The notes: generated by a model not told the origin, from the letters alone. 64,000 bases of DNA from Pseudobutyrivibrio sp. (GCF_017471675.1 NZ_JAFUSK010000066.1:1-64000), one strand, 5' to 3'; positions 36,040 through 45,247 are shown, numbered from the stretch's first letter. Translations and numbers: made by a program.

Positions 36040-36792
36040 ATGAGTATTGAGATAAGAAATGTAAAAAAGGTGTTTCCTATAAAGAATTCAACTATTGAGG
36101 TACTAAAAAATGTCGATTTAAAAATCTCTGATGGAGAAATTTTAAGTATAGTAGGCGGGAGTGGTTGTGGAAAAAGTACTTTACTTAGAATTATTTCTGG
36201 TTTGGATAATGCTACAGATGGGGAAGTAATAATCGATGGAAAAAAAGTAGATGGTTCTTCTAAGAAAGACATAGGAGTGGTCTTTCAAGAGCCAAGGCTT
36301 TTTCCTTGGAGTACAGTTGAGAAAAATATAGAATTTGGAATCACAGATAAACTTACAAAAGAAGAGAAAAAAGAAAGGGTTAAGTATTACATTGATTTGG
36401 TAGGACTTACAGGTTTTGAAAAAGCGCTGCCACATCAATTATCAGGTGGTATGCAGCAACGAGTAAATATAGCACGTTCACTTATTAATGAACCAAAAGC
36501 CCTTCTTTTGGATGAACCTTTTGGTGCACTTGATGCTTTTACCAAAATCAATTTACAGAATGAGGTGCTAAAAATCTGGGAACAGAAAAAAACAACACTA
36601 ATAATAGTAACCCATGATATTGATGAGGCCATATATATGGGTAATAGGGTTGTTGTTATGTCTAGCAAGCCAGGTGTTGTAAAGAAAGAGATTCCAGTTG
36701 AATTACCTAGAAAAAGAAATAGAACAGGTACTGATTTTGCCTATATTAGAAGAAAAATATATAAAGAATTTTTTGAAGAGACAGAAGTGTGA
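36040..36792 (+). CDS. ABC ATP-binding protein, SsuB/TauB type
   Basis: The 250-residue ATPase has Walker [20 protein letters not shown] (typical of SsuB/TauB), signature LSGGMQQR and Walker [13 protein letters not shown]. It completes the importer starting at 34238. Its 3' end reaches 36792, 32 nt before the second radical-SAM gene. Confidence 0.93.
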   Translation: MSIEIRNVKKVFPIKNSTIEVLKNVDLKISDGEILSIVGGSGCGKSTLLRIISGLDNATDGEVIIDGKKVDGSSKKDIGVVFQEPRLFPWSTVEKNIEFGITDKLTKEEKKERVKYYIDLVGLTGFEKALPHQLSGGMQQRVNIARSLINEPKALLLDEPFGALDAFTKINLQNEVLKIWEQKKTTLIIVTHDIDEAIYMGNRVVVMSSKPGVVKKEIPVELPRKRNRTGTDFAYIRRKIYKEFFEETEV

Positions 36793-36824
36793 GCAGAGTA
36801 TGTAATTTAAGATGGAGGATAGTT

Positions 36825-38084
36825 ATGGCAGTAAAAAATGTTGAGCTTGATAAAGAGCTACTTGCTGAGATTCAGTTAAAAAATGAATTGCAGGTTTACG
36901 GAATTAATTTTCCACCTGATATTTTTAAAGACCTTGAGCTAGGAACAAAGTATAAGGAACAGGTAAATGTACTGTTCTCTGGTGACAGACATGCACATGT
37001 GGCATACAACTTCCCAGTTTGCGTAATCACACCAAAGGGAGGATATCAAATACGGGTGGTATGGGACAAGAGCAGTCCATATACACTTAAGTATGAAGAT
37101 GGAAGATTCTTTATTGAATATCAGGGAGCTATTGTTCTAGATAATCTAAGCTTTGCTAAGAGAGCTAAGTATTACGATAAGAAGACATCTGATGGCACAC
37201 TTATGAAGACTGTTGCTGTTGACTATGGTTATGGCCACATGTTTGTGTCGTACAGTAATGAGTGCTTCCTTAAGGATAAGGGACTTGATTGCCTTTTCTG
37301 CAATATCAATGCTACAAAGGCGCTATATGGAGACCGTGATCATGTTTCATGGAAGACACCAAAGCAGATTGGCGAGACTATTGCCGAAGGCTACAAAGAA
37401 GGCTTCAATAAGATGACTGTCAGCGGTGGATTTATTCCAGAACGCCGTGAGGTAGAGTACTATATCGATGTGGCAGAAGCAATTCAGGAAGCTACTGGGT
37501 TAGAGGACTTTAATGGAACAGCTTGTGTTGGTGCAACAAAAGATTTCTCTGTTTTTGAAAACTATAAGCAGGCAGGATTTAAGACAATTGCCAGCAATAT
37601 CGAAATCTGGAACCCTAAGATGTTCGATGTAATCTGCCCTGGTAAGACCGAGTATTGCGGAGGCAGAGAAAATTGGATTAAGGCACTTTTATATGAAGTA
37701 GACATATTTGGAAAATTCAATGTTCGTTCTACTATGGTATCTGGCATTGAGCCAAAGCAGGATACATTAGAAGGCTTACAGTATCTAGTTGAACATGGAG
37801 TTGTTGCTCTTCCTAGCCAGTGGAATCCTAACTGTGGTTCTGCACTTGAGGGTCATAGAACACCTAATGCAGAGTGGCACTGGGATGTTTTCGAGAAGGC
37901 AGTTGCCCTTTATAGAAATAATGGACTTACATGGCAGCAGTTTGCAGATGCTACAGCGGGCAGTGATTCTGTTGCTCATGACTTATTCAGATTATACGAG
38001 GGAATTCCTACAAGTGAAATTATAACAGGTACAAATCGTATATTAACAGCAGAAGAGTTTATTGATGAGGCTATAGCTGTTTAA
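36825..38084 (+). CDS. radical-SAM-like protein with C-x8-C-x2-C motif, paralogue 2
   Basis: I choose ATG 36825 (419 residues), 6 nt after GGAGG. It is clearly paralogous to the protein at 30529: SNECFLKDKGLDCLFCN (Cys147, Cys156, Cys159), SGGFIPERREVEYYIDVAEAIQ, TACVGA (Cys234), VICPGKTEYCGGRENW (Cys271, Cys278) and GSALEGHRTPNAEW. The N-terminal 120 residues are much more divergent, which suggests different partners or substrates. It follows a complete importer, so a role on the imported compound is plausible. Function is otherwise unknown. Confidence 0.75.
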   Translation: MAVKNVELDKELLAEIQLKNELQVYGINFPPDIFKDLELGTKYKEQVNVLFSGDRHAHVAYNFPVCVITPKGGYQIRVVWDKSSPYTLKYEDGRFFIEYQGAIVLDNLSFAKRAKYYDKKTSDGTLMKTVAVDYGYGHMFVSYSNECFLKDKGLDCLFCNINATKALYGDRDHVSWKTPKQIGETIAEGYKEGFNKMTVSGGFIPERREVEYYIDVAEAIQEATGLEDFNGTACVGATKDFSVFENYKQAGFKTIASNIEIWNPKMFDVICPGKTEYCGGRENWIKALLYEVDIFGKFNVRSTMVSGIEPKQDTLEGLQYLVEHGVVALPSQWNPNCGSALEGHRTPNAEWHWDVFEKAVALYRNNGLTWQQFADATAGSDSVAHDLFRLYEGIPTSEIITGTNRILTAEEFIDEAIAV

Positions 38085-38098
38085 TAGAGGAAAAAACT

Positions 38099-39454
38099 AT
38101 GATATCTGATATGACAAAGGGCGATACATATAAAGTATTATTTAAGTTTTCTTTGTTTATAGCTGCTGGAAATATGCTCCAGCAGCTATATAATTTGGCT
38201 GATTTTTATATACTTGGTCGATATGCAGGAGTCAGTGCAATGGCAGCTGTAGGTGCTGCCAGTAATTCTGTTGTATTACTAATCAATGTAGCTGTTGGAA
38301 TGAATATGGGCACCAATGTGGTTATTGCCACTTCTTTTGGTAAAAGGAGTATGCAACAAGTTAAAAATGGAATAAAAACAGGAATTCTCATGGCAACGGT
38401 CATTGGTATTGCATTTACAGTGCTTGGAATTGTATTTACAAGATGGATATTACTTGTAACTAATACCCCAATAGAACTTTTAGAAGAAGCAAATACGTAT
38501 TTACGAATTTATTTTTATGGTTTAGTATTTCTCTTTTTATTCAACATAATTATTGCTATCTCTCAGGCTTTAGGAGATTCAAAAACTTCTTTTTGTTCAT
38601 TAATAATATCAGCAATAATAAATATTATTCTTGATATTTACCTGGTTAAGTATCGTAACTTAGGGGTTAAAGGTGCGGCTATAGCTACAGTTATATCTGA
38701 AATAATATGTTTGCTTTTTGGAGTAGTAATGCTGGTTAAACTCTTGTGTCAAATGGATGGAACACAAGTGTATAAATATGATTTTAAGGAGCAGGAGAAG
38801 ATAATAAACGAGAGTATACCTGCTGTATTGCAAAGAAGTGTTATTGCTATTGGTGTTACCTTGATGCAATCACTTATAAATCGTTATGGAATAAATATTA
38901 TGGCAGGGTATACGGCTGCTACAAAGCTATTTAGTATAGTTTCTTTGCCTGTAATGGATATAGGCAATGCTGTAACAATATTTACTGCTCAAAATATGGG
39001 AGCAAATAAAAAAAGTAGGGTTAAAGAAGGAATATTAGCAGCTATTGTTTTGGATATCTTTTTTTCAATTTTTATTCTTATATTGGTATTTGGATTTGGA
39101 AGACAGATAATAGCTTTTTTTATTTCAAGCCGCAGCAACTTAGAAGCTATTGAATTTGGCATTAGATACATACGAATTACATGTGTATTTCAGATAATTC
39201 AGGGAATACTTCAAGTGTATAACGGGGTTATTAGAGGGGCATCTGATGTGAGAGGTTTTATGGGAAGCTTTACGTTAAACCTTTTTGCTAGAGTCTCATG
39301 TGGATACGCCTTAGCTTATTTCCTTGGATTAAGATACATACCTTATGCCTGGCCAGTGGGCTGGGCTGTTGGGTTGGCAACTGGTTATATGAGATATGCA
39401 AAGTTATTTCAAAATTCCAGAACCCCAACTGTTGAAAGCAAAAATAATAGATGA
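38099..39454 (+). CDS. MATE family efflux transporter
   Basis: The 451-residue, 12-TM protein matches MATE/MatE transporters (ISDMTKGDTYKVLFKFSLFIAAGNMLQQLYNLADFYILGRYAGVSAMAAVGAASN). These export organic cations or metabolites using Na+ or H+. Within this operon it might export a desulfurated end product or a toxic intermediate, which is speculation. It sits 14 nt after the second radical-SAM gene. Confidence 0.9.
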   Translation: MISDMTKGDTYKVLFKFSLFIAAGNMLQQLYNLADFYILGRYAGVSAMAAVGAASNSVVLLINVAVGMNMGTNVVIATSFGKRSMQQVKNGIKTGILMATVIGIAFTVLGIVFTRWILLVTNTPIELLEEANTYLRIYFYGLVFLFLFNIIIAISQALGDSKTSFCSLIISAIINIILDIYLVKYRNLGVKGAAIATVISEIICLLFGVVMLVKLLCQMDGTQVYKYDFKEQEKIINESIPAVLQRSVIAIGVTLMQSLINRYGINIMAGYTAATKLFSIVSLPVMDIGNAVTIFTAQNMGANKKSRVKEGILAAIVLDIFFSIFILILVFGFGRQIIAFFISSRSNLEAIEFGIRYIRITCVFQIIQGILQVYNGVIRGASDVRGFMGSFTLNLFARVSCGYALAYFLGLRYIPYAWPVGWAVGLATGYMRYAKLFQNSRTPTVESKNNR

Positions 39455-39466
39455 AAGGAGTTAAAA

Positions 39467-41554
39467 ATGAGTTCGGCTGGAAATGATTGGAACGGACAAG
39501 GAAGGCTCATAGATATATTCGAAAAGAAAAAAGTGGATAGATTGTCAAATAATACAGTTTTAGGAATTGATATTGGTTCAAGGCAATCAAAGGCCGCTTT
39601 GCTTCATGATAATCAGCTATATACTGCACTTGTACCTACAGGTTTTTTTATGCAGGAAACTGCTGATGAACTTATTCAAACATTAATAGAAAAAAGCGGG
39701 ATAAGTAGATCTGATATTAAGTATATTGTCAGCACAGGATATGGAAGAATCGCTCTTAAATATAATGATATACCAAATCGTATAGTAACAGAAATCGCCT
39801 GCCATGGTATGGGAGCCTATTATTTAGGAAAAGATATAAAAACTGTAATTGATATAGGTGGACAGGATTCAAAAGCTATAAAGATAGATCCTAATACAGG
39901 AAAAGTATTGGATTTTGCAATGAATGACAAGTGTGCCGCTGGTACAGGACGTTTTCTTGAGAGAATTGCAAATGTACTAGGGCTTGATATTAATAATATT
40001 GGCCCTGAATCTTTAAAGTCAGATAATGCAATGGACGTCAGTGCACAGTGTATCGTATTTGCGGAATCTGAGGTGGTATCTGAGAGGGCAAAGGGAAGAG
40101 ATGTTAGTGATATTGCTTATGGAATTCATAAGTCTGTAGCAAGACGAGTTCATTCTCTTCTAAGTAGAGTTGGTATAGAAAAGAATGTACTTTTTACCGG
40201 TGGTGTTTCAAAAAATGTGGGTATAAAAAGAGCATTTGAGGAACTGCTTGGATTTGAAATATCACAAAGTAGTATTGATACCGTATATGCAGGCGCAATA
40301 GGTGCAGTTGTATATGCTGATGAATATGCTAAAGAAAGTGTTTTTAGTAAAGGAGAAGAGGGTAATTCTTTTAAGTTAAATATTTCTTCGATAGAGAATG
40401 CAGTAGAGTATCAGAAGGAATTGATAGTAAAAAAAGGGACTGGAAAGAAAAAGACAGTAGCTTATACCTGTGCATACGTACCAATTGAAATTTTAGCGTC
40501 AGCTAATGTTGCACACTATAGAATTATGCATGCAGGCAATCAGGATGAGATTATGGCAGGTGAGTCTTTAACACAGAGTGTCTTTTGTGATTTAACAAAA
40601 AGTGTTTTGGGGAGCTTTATTACGGAAAAGCCAATTGCAGCTGTTCTTGACCACGTATATACGTTTTTTACCTGTGACTGTATGAGAAAAACTATTGAGG
40701 CGGTAAATAGTAATTATGTATCAGCTACAATTTACAATATGCCTCGTCTTTTAAAGGATGAAAGCCAGGAAGAATACTACATAACAGAGCTTGAGGCTTT
40801 TAAGCAGGACTTAGAGAAGCTTACAGGTGAGAAGATAGAGGATGCTACTATAAGCAAAAATATAGCTCTTTATAATGATGCCAGGAGACTACTTAGAGAA
40901 ATCTCTGAGTACAGAATTAAAGGAACTCCTTTTTTGACAGGTAGCCAATTCCAAACTATCGCACATAGCTTTTTTTATTTGCCAGTAGATGTTTTGATAA
41001 ATGAATTACAAAAGATTTTGGAACAGCTTAAAGATGTGGCTGATAAAGGAAAAAGTCATAAGCCACGTATTCTTTTGGCAGGAGGAATTCTTGCTGATGG
41101 TGATAACAAACTAACTTCTATCATAGAAAATCTAGGGGCTGATATTGTAGCAGAGGATAACTGCGCAGGTCTTAGACCATTTACCAGAGATATTCCAAAT
41201 ACAGGTGACTGGAAGCAGGATATTGCTAGAGGATATAGGGGACAGGCTCCATGTGCAAGAATGAAGCCACTTGATAATGTGATAGAAGCCTCTGTGGAAC
41301 TGGCTAAAAAATATAAGGTTGATGGAGCAGTATTTTATTATCTTAAATTCTGCCCTACCTACAGCATGTTTATCAAAAAATATACAGAAGCCCTACAGGC
41401 AATTAATGTGCCTGTACTTGTTGTTACAAGTGATTATTCTAAGGGTGATGAGGGGCAGATAAAAATTAGAGCAGAGGCATTTTTAGAAATGTTAGGAGGT
41501 ATAAGAGATGGCGGAACAAAGCAAATCCAGCACAGAGAACAAAACACAGCTTGA
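39467..41554 (+). CDS. fusion of 2-hydroxyacyl-CoA-dehydratase-type activase and reductase (HgdB/BcrB-like) domain
   Basis: The 695-residue protein fuses two parts. Residues about 30-285 are an ASKHA ATPase activase with IDIGSRQSK, IDIGGQDSKAI and the [4Fe-4S] ligands Cys156 (NDKCAAGTGRFLE) and Cys195 (SAQCIVFAESEV). Residues about 320-690 resemble the HgdB/BcrB/double-cubane protein fold with several Cys (TCAYVP, TCDC, DNCAGLR, APCARM, KFCPTY). Such pairs use ATP to make very low-potential electrons for dehydration or reduction. The substrate is unknown. AAAGGAG precedes the start. Confidence 0.88.
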   Translation: MSSAGNDWNGQGRLIDIFEKKKVDRLSNNTVLGIDIGSRQSKAALLHDNQLYTALVPTGFFMQETADELIQTLIEKSGISRSDIKYIVSTGYGRIALKYNDIPNRIVTEIACHGMGAYYLGKDIKTVIDIGGQDSKAIKIDPNTGKVLDFAMNDKCAAGTGRFLERIANVLGLDINNIGPESLKSDNAMDVSAQCIVFAESEVVSERAKGRDVSDIAYGIHKSVARRVHSLLSRVGIEKNVLFTGGVSKNVGIKRAFEELLGFEISQSSIDTVYAGAIGAVVYADEYAKESVFSKGEEGNSFKLNISSIENAVEYQKELIVKKGTGKKKTVAYTCAYVPIEILASANVAHYRIMHAGNQDEIMAGESLTQSVFCDLTKSVLGSFITEKPIAAVLDHVYTFFTCDCMRKTIEAVNSNYVSATIYNMPRLLKDESQEEYYITELEAFKQDLEKLTGEKIEDATISKNIALYNDARRLLREISEYRIKGTPFLTGSQFQTIAHSFFYLPVDVLINELQKILEQLKDVADKGKSHKPRILLAGGILADGDNKLTSIIENLGADIVAEDNCAGLRPFTRDIPNTGDWKQDIARGYRGQAPCARMKPLDNVIEASVELAKKYKVDGAVFYYLKFCPTYSMFIKKYTEALQAINVPVLVVTSDYSKGDEGQIKIRAEAFLEMLGGIRDGGTKQIQHREQNTA

Positions 41555-42755
41555 TCATGTGATTTATTCTCGTGACGTAGTCCACAAGCATTCGAAGGCT
41601 ACACAGAATATATTAAATCTTTGTATTGATTATATAGATTATTGTAAGAGAGCATTTCAGGAGGGCAAGGAAGTAATTTGGACTTCAGGAATGGGTACAG
41701 ACAGTTCCTTATTCTATAGCCTAGGAATTATACCTGCTTCTTTTACAGAGATTGGTAGACTTTGTTCTGCAGATGCTGTTGTACTTGCAGAAGATTTTTT
41801 CCAGGTTCCAAATGAGACATGTGCTATGGTTAAGTCAGACTTAGGAGAATTCTACTTACAAAGAGGTACCATTGCCAATCGACTTTTTTATTCAAGTAAG
41901 GCGTGTGAGCCATACAATGTGGCATTTCAGCTCATAGAGGATTACGGATATGATGTCCATGTTATGGATGTGGGATTCGGTCCTAAAAAAGCAAGCCAAG
42001 AAAGAATCGATAATATTAAAAAGCACTATAGAGATGAATATATAAAGGCTATTGAATGGGCTGCACCAGGTAGATATGACCCTGAAAAGCTCCGCACAGA
42101 GCTTGTTTTTTATAATAAGATTCAGAGGAAAATAAGGACAATATTTAACCTAAGGGCTTATCATCCAACATATATAGGTTCACTTCCAATGATGCTTCTT
42201 TTGATGGGTAACGCTCATTATTTTGGAAAGCCACTTGAGTACGAGGCTACTCTAGATAGGCTTATTGAAGAGCTTAGTGACTTAAAGCCAGGAGAGTACC
42301 ATGATGAAAAGGCAATTCTTTGCTGGTCAGGTGCAAGAGGTCAGGAGTTCAATATTTTTGAAGCCATAGATGAAGCCGGTGGAGCAGTACTTTCATGGAA
42401 TATTCCAAATAATACAGTTCATGAGTTTAACACAGAAATTGATCCAATAGATGCCCTTGTGGAATTTGAGCTTGGTGACCTTATAAGCGGTACATCTGAA
42501 AATGCTAGCCGCTACATAATAAAGGATATGGAAAAATATAATGCTACAGGTGTAATTTTTTATGCTTATCTAGGTTGCTCGTTCGCCACAATAGATATTG
42601 AGCTTAAGAGAAAATATTTTAAAGAGCATAACATACCGGGTTTATCTTTAATTGGATCTTTTGATGTAGGTGCTGTCACAGGCCAGGTTACTACAAGAGT
42701 TAGAGCCTTTGTTGAGATGTTGGCAAAACAACATAAGGAGAGTAAAACCGCATGA
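41508..42755 (+). CDS. 2-hydroxyacyl-CoA dehydratase D-type / double-cubane-cluster-like reductase subunit
   Basis: The 415-residue protein belongs to the HgdA/HgdB/BcrC superfamily: IWTSGMGTDSSLFYSLGIIPASFTEIGRLCSADAV, NETCAMVKSDLG, KACEPYN, CWSGARGQEFN, YLGCSFATIDIELKRKYF. Its Cys set could bind one or two [4Fe-4S] clusters, as in double-cubane proteins or the dehydratases. It overlaps the fusion gene by 47 nt (own GGAGGT site) and the next activase by 4 nt, so all three are translationally coupled. Confidence 0.85.
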   Translation: MAEQSKSSTENKTQLDHVIYSRDVVHKHSKATQNILNLCIDYIDYCKRAFQEGKEVIWTSGMGTDSSLFYSLGIIPASFTEIGRLCSADAVVLAEDFFQVPNETCAMVKSDLGEFYLQRGTIANRLFYSSKACEPYNVAFQLIEDYGYDVHVMDVGFGPKKASQERIDNIKKHYRDEYIKAIEWAAPGRYDPEKLRTELVFYNKIQRKIRTIFNLRAYHPTYIGSLPMMLLLMGNAHYFGKPLEYEATLDRLIEELSDLKPGEYHDEKAILCWSGARGQEFNIFEAIDEAGGAVLSWNIPNNTVHEFNTEIDPIDALVEFELGDLISGTSENASRYIIKDMEKYNATGVIFYAYLGCSFATIDIELKRKYFKEHNIPGLSLIGSFDVGAVTGQVTTRVRAFVEMLAKQHKESKTA

Positions 42756-43612
42756 AATATAAATTAACGGACATTATAGATGATGATTTTGCAGCAGAGT
42801 TATCTGTTGCCTCTGCCGCAGGTATAGATATTGGTTCTCGTGGTGCTAAGGGAGTACTGATTAATAATGGATATCTGTACACAGTCCTTACAGCTAGCGG
42901 AGTTTCAAGTGATGAAACTGCTCATGAATTGTTGGAAACGCTGGTTAATGAAGCTGGCATTTCTGTAAAGGAAGTGGATTTCATTGTTGGTACGGGTTAT
43001 GGTAGAGTGGCTCTCAATTTTGGAACTATTCCCTTTAAAGGTGTCACAGAAATAACCTGTCATGCCCTTGGCGCACATTATATGAATAGGGGCACTAGAA
43101 CAATTATTGATATTGGTGGTCAGGATTCAAAAGCTATTCAGGTGGATCCAGAAAATGGAAATGTGACAGAGTTTATTATGAATGACAAATGTGCGGCAGG
43201 CACAGGAAGATTTTTGGAAAAGGTGGCACAACTATTAAATCTTGATTTAGATGAGTTAGGCAAGTGTGCTCTACGTTCTGAAAATCCGGCAGAAATTAGT
43301 AGTCAGTGTGTAGTCTTTGCTGAATCAGAAGTCATATCCTTAAAAGCAAAAGGAGTATCGAAGGAGGATATTGCAGCAGGAATACATCTTGCTACTGCTA
43401 GAAGAGTGAAGGGACTTCTTCGCAGAGTCGGATTTGATAATGACATAGTCTTTACTGGTGGCGTTAGCCATAATCAAGGAATGGTAAAAGCACTTGAAAC
43501 AGAAATCGGTAGTTCTATAACAAAGACTAAACTGGATTCTACATTCGCAGGGGCATTTGGGGCGGCAATATCTGCAGTTCATGAAAATAAAAACATACAG
43601 TATGTGATTTAA
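42752..43612 (+). CDS. ATP-dependent activase (HgdC/BcrA/BadF family)
   Basis: The 286-residue ASKHA ATPase has AGIDIGSRGAKGV, IDIGGQDSKAIQ and cluster ligands Cys147 (NDKCAAGTGRFLE) and Cys186 (SSQCVVFAESEV), which hold one [4Fe-4S] between two monomers. It would deliver ATP-boosted electrons to the subunit at 41508. It is paralogous to the N-terminal half of the 39467 fusion, so the locus has two activases for two reductase-type domains. Confidence 0.9.
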   Translation: MKYKLTDIIDDDFAAELSVASAAGIDIGSRGAKGVLINNGYLYTVLTASGVSSDETAHELLETLVNEAGISVKEVDFIVGTGYGRVALNFGTIPFKGVTEITCHALGAHYMNRGTRTIIDIGGQDSKAIQVDPENGNVTEFIMNDKCAAGTGRFLEKVAQLLNLDLDELGKCALRSENPAEISSQCVVFAESEVISLKAKGVSKEDIAAGIHLATARRVKGLLRRVGFDNDIVFTGGVSHNQGMVKALETEIGSSITKTKLDSTFAGAFGAAISAVHENKNIQYVI

Positions 43613-43672
43613 TTGAGCAAATTAGTTTTATATCATGGCTCGGACAAGATAATAAGTTCCCCTAAGTTTGGG
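43613..43672 (+). pseudogene. remnant of a DUF3990 gene (5' end only)
   Basis: Starting at TTG 43613, just after the activase stop, 20 codons read MSKLVLYHGSDKIISSPKFG. They closely match the start of the intact DUF3990 gene at 49784 (MSKIVLYHGSDKIVSKPQYG), including the TTG start and upstream GTGATT. The similarity stops where the sulfur promoter module D begins (GGCTCTAATTTTT), so the rest of the gene has been lost by deletion. Confidence 0.75.
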
Positions 43673-43698
43673 CTGGCTCTAATTTTTATAATAATCTA

Positions 43699-43744
43699 TT
43701 GCGCACAATGGAATATTTTGGTATCATCCTATTTAACTACTAGG
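43699..43744 (+). promoter_or_regulatory. sulfur-regulon promoter D (HMA/SafE gene)
   Basis: TTGCGC (43699-43704), a 17-nt spacer and TATCAT (43722-43727) are followed directly by CCTATTTAACTACTAGG (43728-43744), a variant of the motif at promoters A-C. GGCTCTAATTTTT upstream (from 43675) matches their flank, but the distance to the -35 is 18 nt rather than 24. Confidence 0.7.
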
Positions 43745-43771
43745 TCAGTGGCAGTAGGAGGATTAGGTTAG

Positions 43772-45103
43772 ATGTCAATCAAAAGAGAAGTAATACCAGT
43801 AAAGGGGATGTTTTGTGTTAACTGCGAAAAGACTGTAAAAAACGCAGTTAAGGAGCTTAAGGGTGTAAAGAGCGTTTCGGCCAGCTACAAAAATGAGCAA
43901 GTTTGGGTTAATTATGATGACAGTAAGGTCGGCCTTAATGCAATCAAAGAAAAGATAATAGAAGCAGGTTATGAGCCAAAGGATGGTGCCAGCCGAAGCT
44001 TCACTATTGCAGCATTATTGATTATGGTTTTGGCTATATATGTTATAGCAAGGCATATGGGGCTTTTAGATGTATTCAACATTATTCCGAATATAGACGA
44101 GACAGTAAGTATGTCGATGCTATTTATGATTGGTGTTCTTACTTCGGTTCACTGTGTTGCCATGTGCGGAGGTATTAATCTGACACAGGGAACACTTGCA
44201 GCCAAGAGCGATGCTACAGTGTTAAAATCAAATATCTTATACAACATAGGCAGAGTAGTTTCGTATACGGTTATAGGAGCGCTTGCTGGAGCAGTAGGAA
44301 GTGTTCTATCATTTTCAGGGGCTCTAAGAGGAATAGTTGTTATTGTAGTAGGTATAGCCATGCTTGTTATGGCCTTTTCAATGCTTGGAATTTTCTCTCC
44401 TGTTAAAAGATTAGGTTTTCATTTTTCAGGTAAACTATATTCTGCAATTCTAAAGAGAGTAGATGGTAATTCATCTCTTGTTATAGGTCTTCTTAATGGT
44501 TTGATGCCATGTGGACCGCTTCAGTCCATGCAGCTTTATGCATTATCTACAGGAAGTGTATTTAAGGGAGCACTCTCAATGTTTCTATTTTCCCTTGGAA
44601 CAGTCCCTTTGATGTTTGGTTTTGGACTTGTGGCATCAAAGCTTAATCAAAAATATAAAAAGGTTATGCTGACTGTATCTGCAGTTTTGATTTTTGTGAT
44701 TGGTATAAACATGATTTCAAATGGGTTGTCACTCTCAGGAATAGCAGTTCCTCAGACTACTCAGGTCGCTGATAATAGCGAAGCTGCATCCGTGGAGAAC
44801 ACAGAGCAAGAGGAAGTAGTGTCTGAATCAAGTGAAGGTATCCAGAGAGTTCAGTCTCAGGTTGATTATTCTTATTATGAGCCAATCACAGTAAAGGCGG
44901 GGGTGCCAGTGGAATGGACAATTGTTGTTCCAGAAGGAAAGCTTACGGGCTGTAACAGCCAGATCATCGTTCCAGAATTTGGACTTCAGATTCCTTTGCA
45001 GGAAGGGGAAAATATTGTAGAATTCACACCAGCAGAGACAGGTACCATTCCTTTCACATGTTGGATGGGTATGATTAGAAGCCAGATAAATGTTGTTAGT
45101 TAA
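43772..45103 (+). CDS. HMA - SafE/DsbD-type membrane - cupredoxin-like fusion protein
   Basis: The 443-residue protein starts with a heavy-metal-associated domain (CVNC near residues 16-19), has one TM at about 75-92, then a six-TM SafE/DsbD_2-like bundle with paired Cys motifs HCVAMCGG and NGLMPCGPLQ. A linker leads to an outside C-terminal beta domain with Cys and Met (TCWMGM) like cupredoxins. Relatives are linked to copper handling or loosely named sulfite exporters. Its promoter carries the sulfur motif. Copper/thiol redox at the membrane is my best guess. Confidence 0.75.
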   Translation: MSIKREVIPVKGMFCVNCEKTVKNAVKELKGVKSVSASYKNEQVWVNYDDSKVGLNAIKEKIIEAGYEPKDGASRSFTIAALLIMVLAIYVIARHMGLLDVFNIIPNIDETVSMSMLFMIGVLTSVHCVAMCGGINLTQGTLAAKSDATVLKSNILYNIGRVVSYTVIGALAGAVGSVLSFSGALRGIVVIVVGIAMLVMAFSMLGIFSPVKRLGFHFSGKLYSAILKRVDGNSSLVIGLLNGLMPCGPLQSMQLYALSTGSVFKGALSMFLFSLGTVPLMFGFGLVASKLNQKYKKVMLTVSAVLIFVIGINMISNGLSLSGIAVPQTTQVADNSEAASVENTEQEEVVSESSEGIQRVQSQVDYSYYEPITVKAGVPVEWTIVVPEGKLTGCNSQIIVPEFGLQIPLQEGENIVEFTPAETGTIPFTCWMGMIRSQINVVS

Positions 45104-45143
45104 TTACTTGATTACTTGTTTTCAAGCGAAAAAGTTAAAGAAA

Positions 45144-45186
45144 AGAGCTAGTTATAAATTCAATTTATAGCTAGCTCTAATTTTTT
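45144..45186 (+). terminator. intrinsic terminator upstream of promoter B
   Basis: A 17-bp stem with one G-U pair (45144-45160 with 45162-45178, minimal loop) is followed by AATTTTTT. Its right arm TATAGCTAGCTCT recurs upstream of promoter A without the left arm. Confidence 0.85.
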
Positions 45187-45202
45187 GTGCGAACTAGATA
45201 TA

Positions 45203-45247
45203 TTGAATAAGCATGAGTTATCTGCTAATATCCTATCAACCTACTAG
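45203..45247 (+). promoter_or_regulatory. sulfur-regulon promoter B (arylsulfotransferase operon)
   Basis: TTGAAT (45203-45208), a 17-nt spacer and TAATAT (45226-45231) are followed directly by CCTATCAACCTACTAG (45232-45247). GCTCT ends exactly 24 nt before the -35, as at promoters A and C. Confidence 0.85.

Noticed and set aside
39467..43612. 2-hydroxyglutaryl-CoA or benzoyl-CoA reduction pathway
   Set aside because: No CoA transferase, CoA ligase, acyl-CoA dehydrogenase or glutaconyl-CoA decarboxylase genes are nearby, and the neighbours are sulfur-related.
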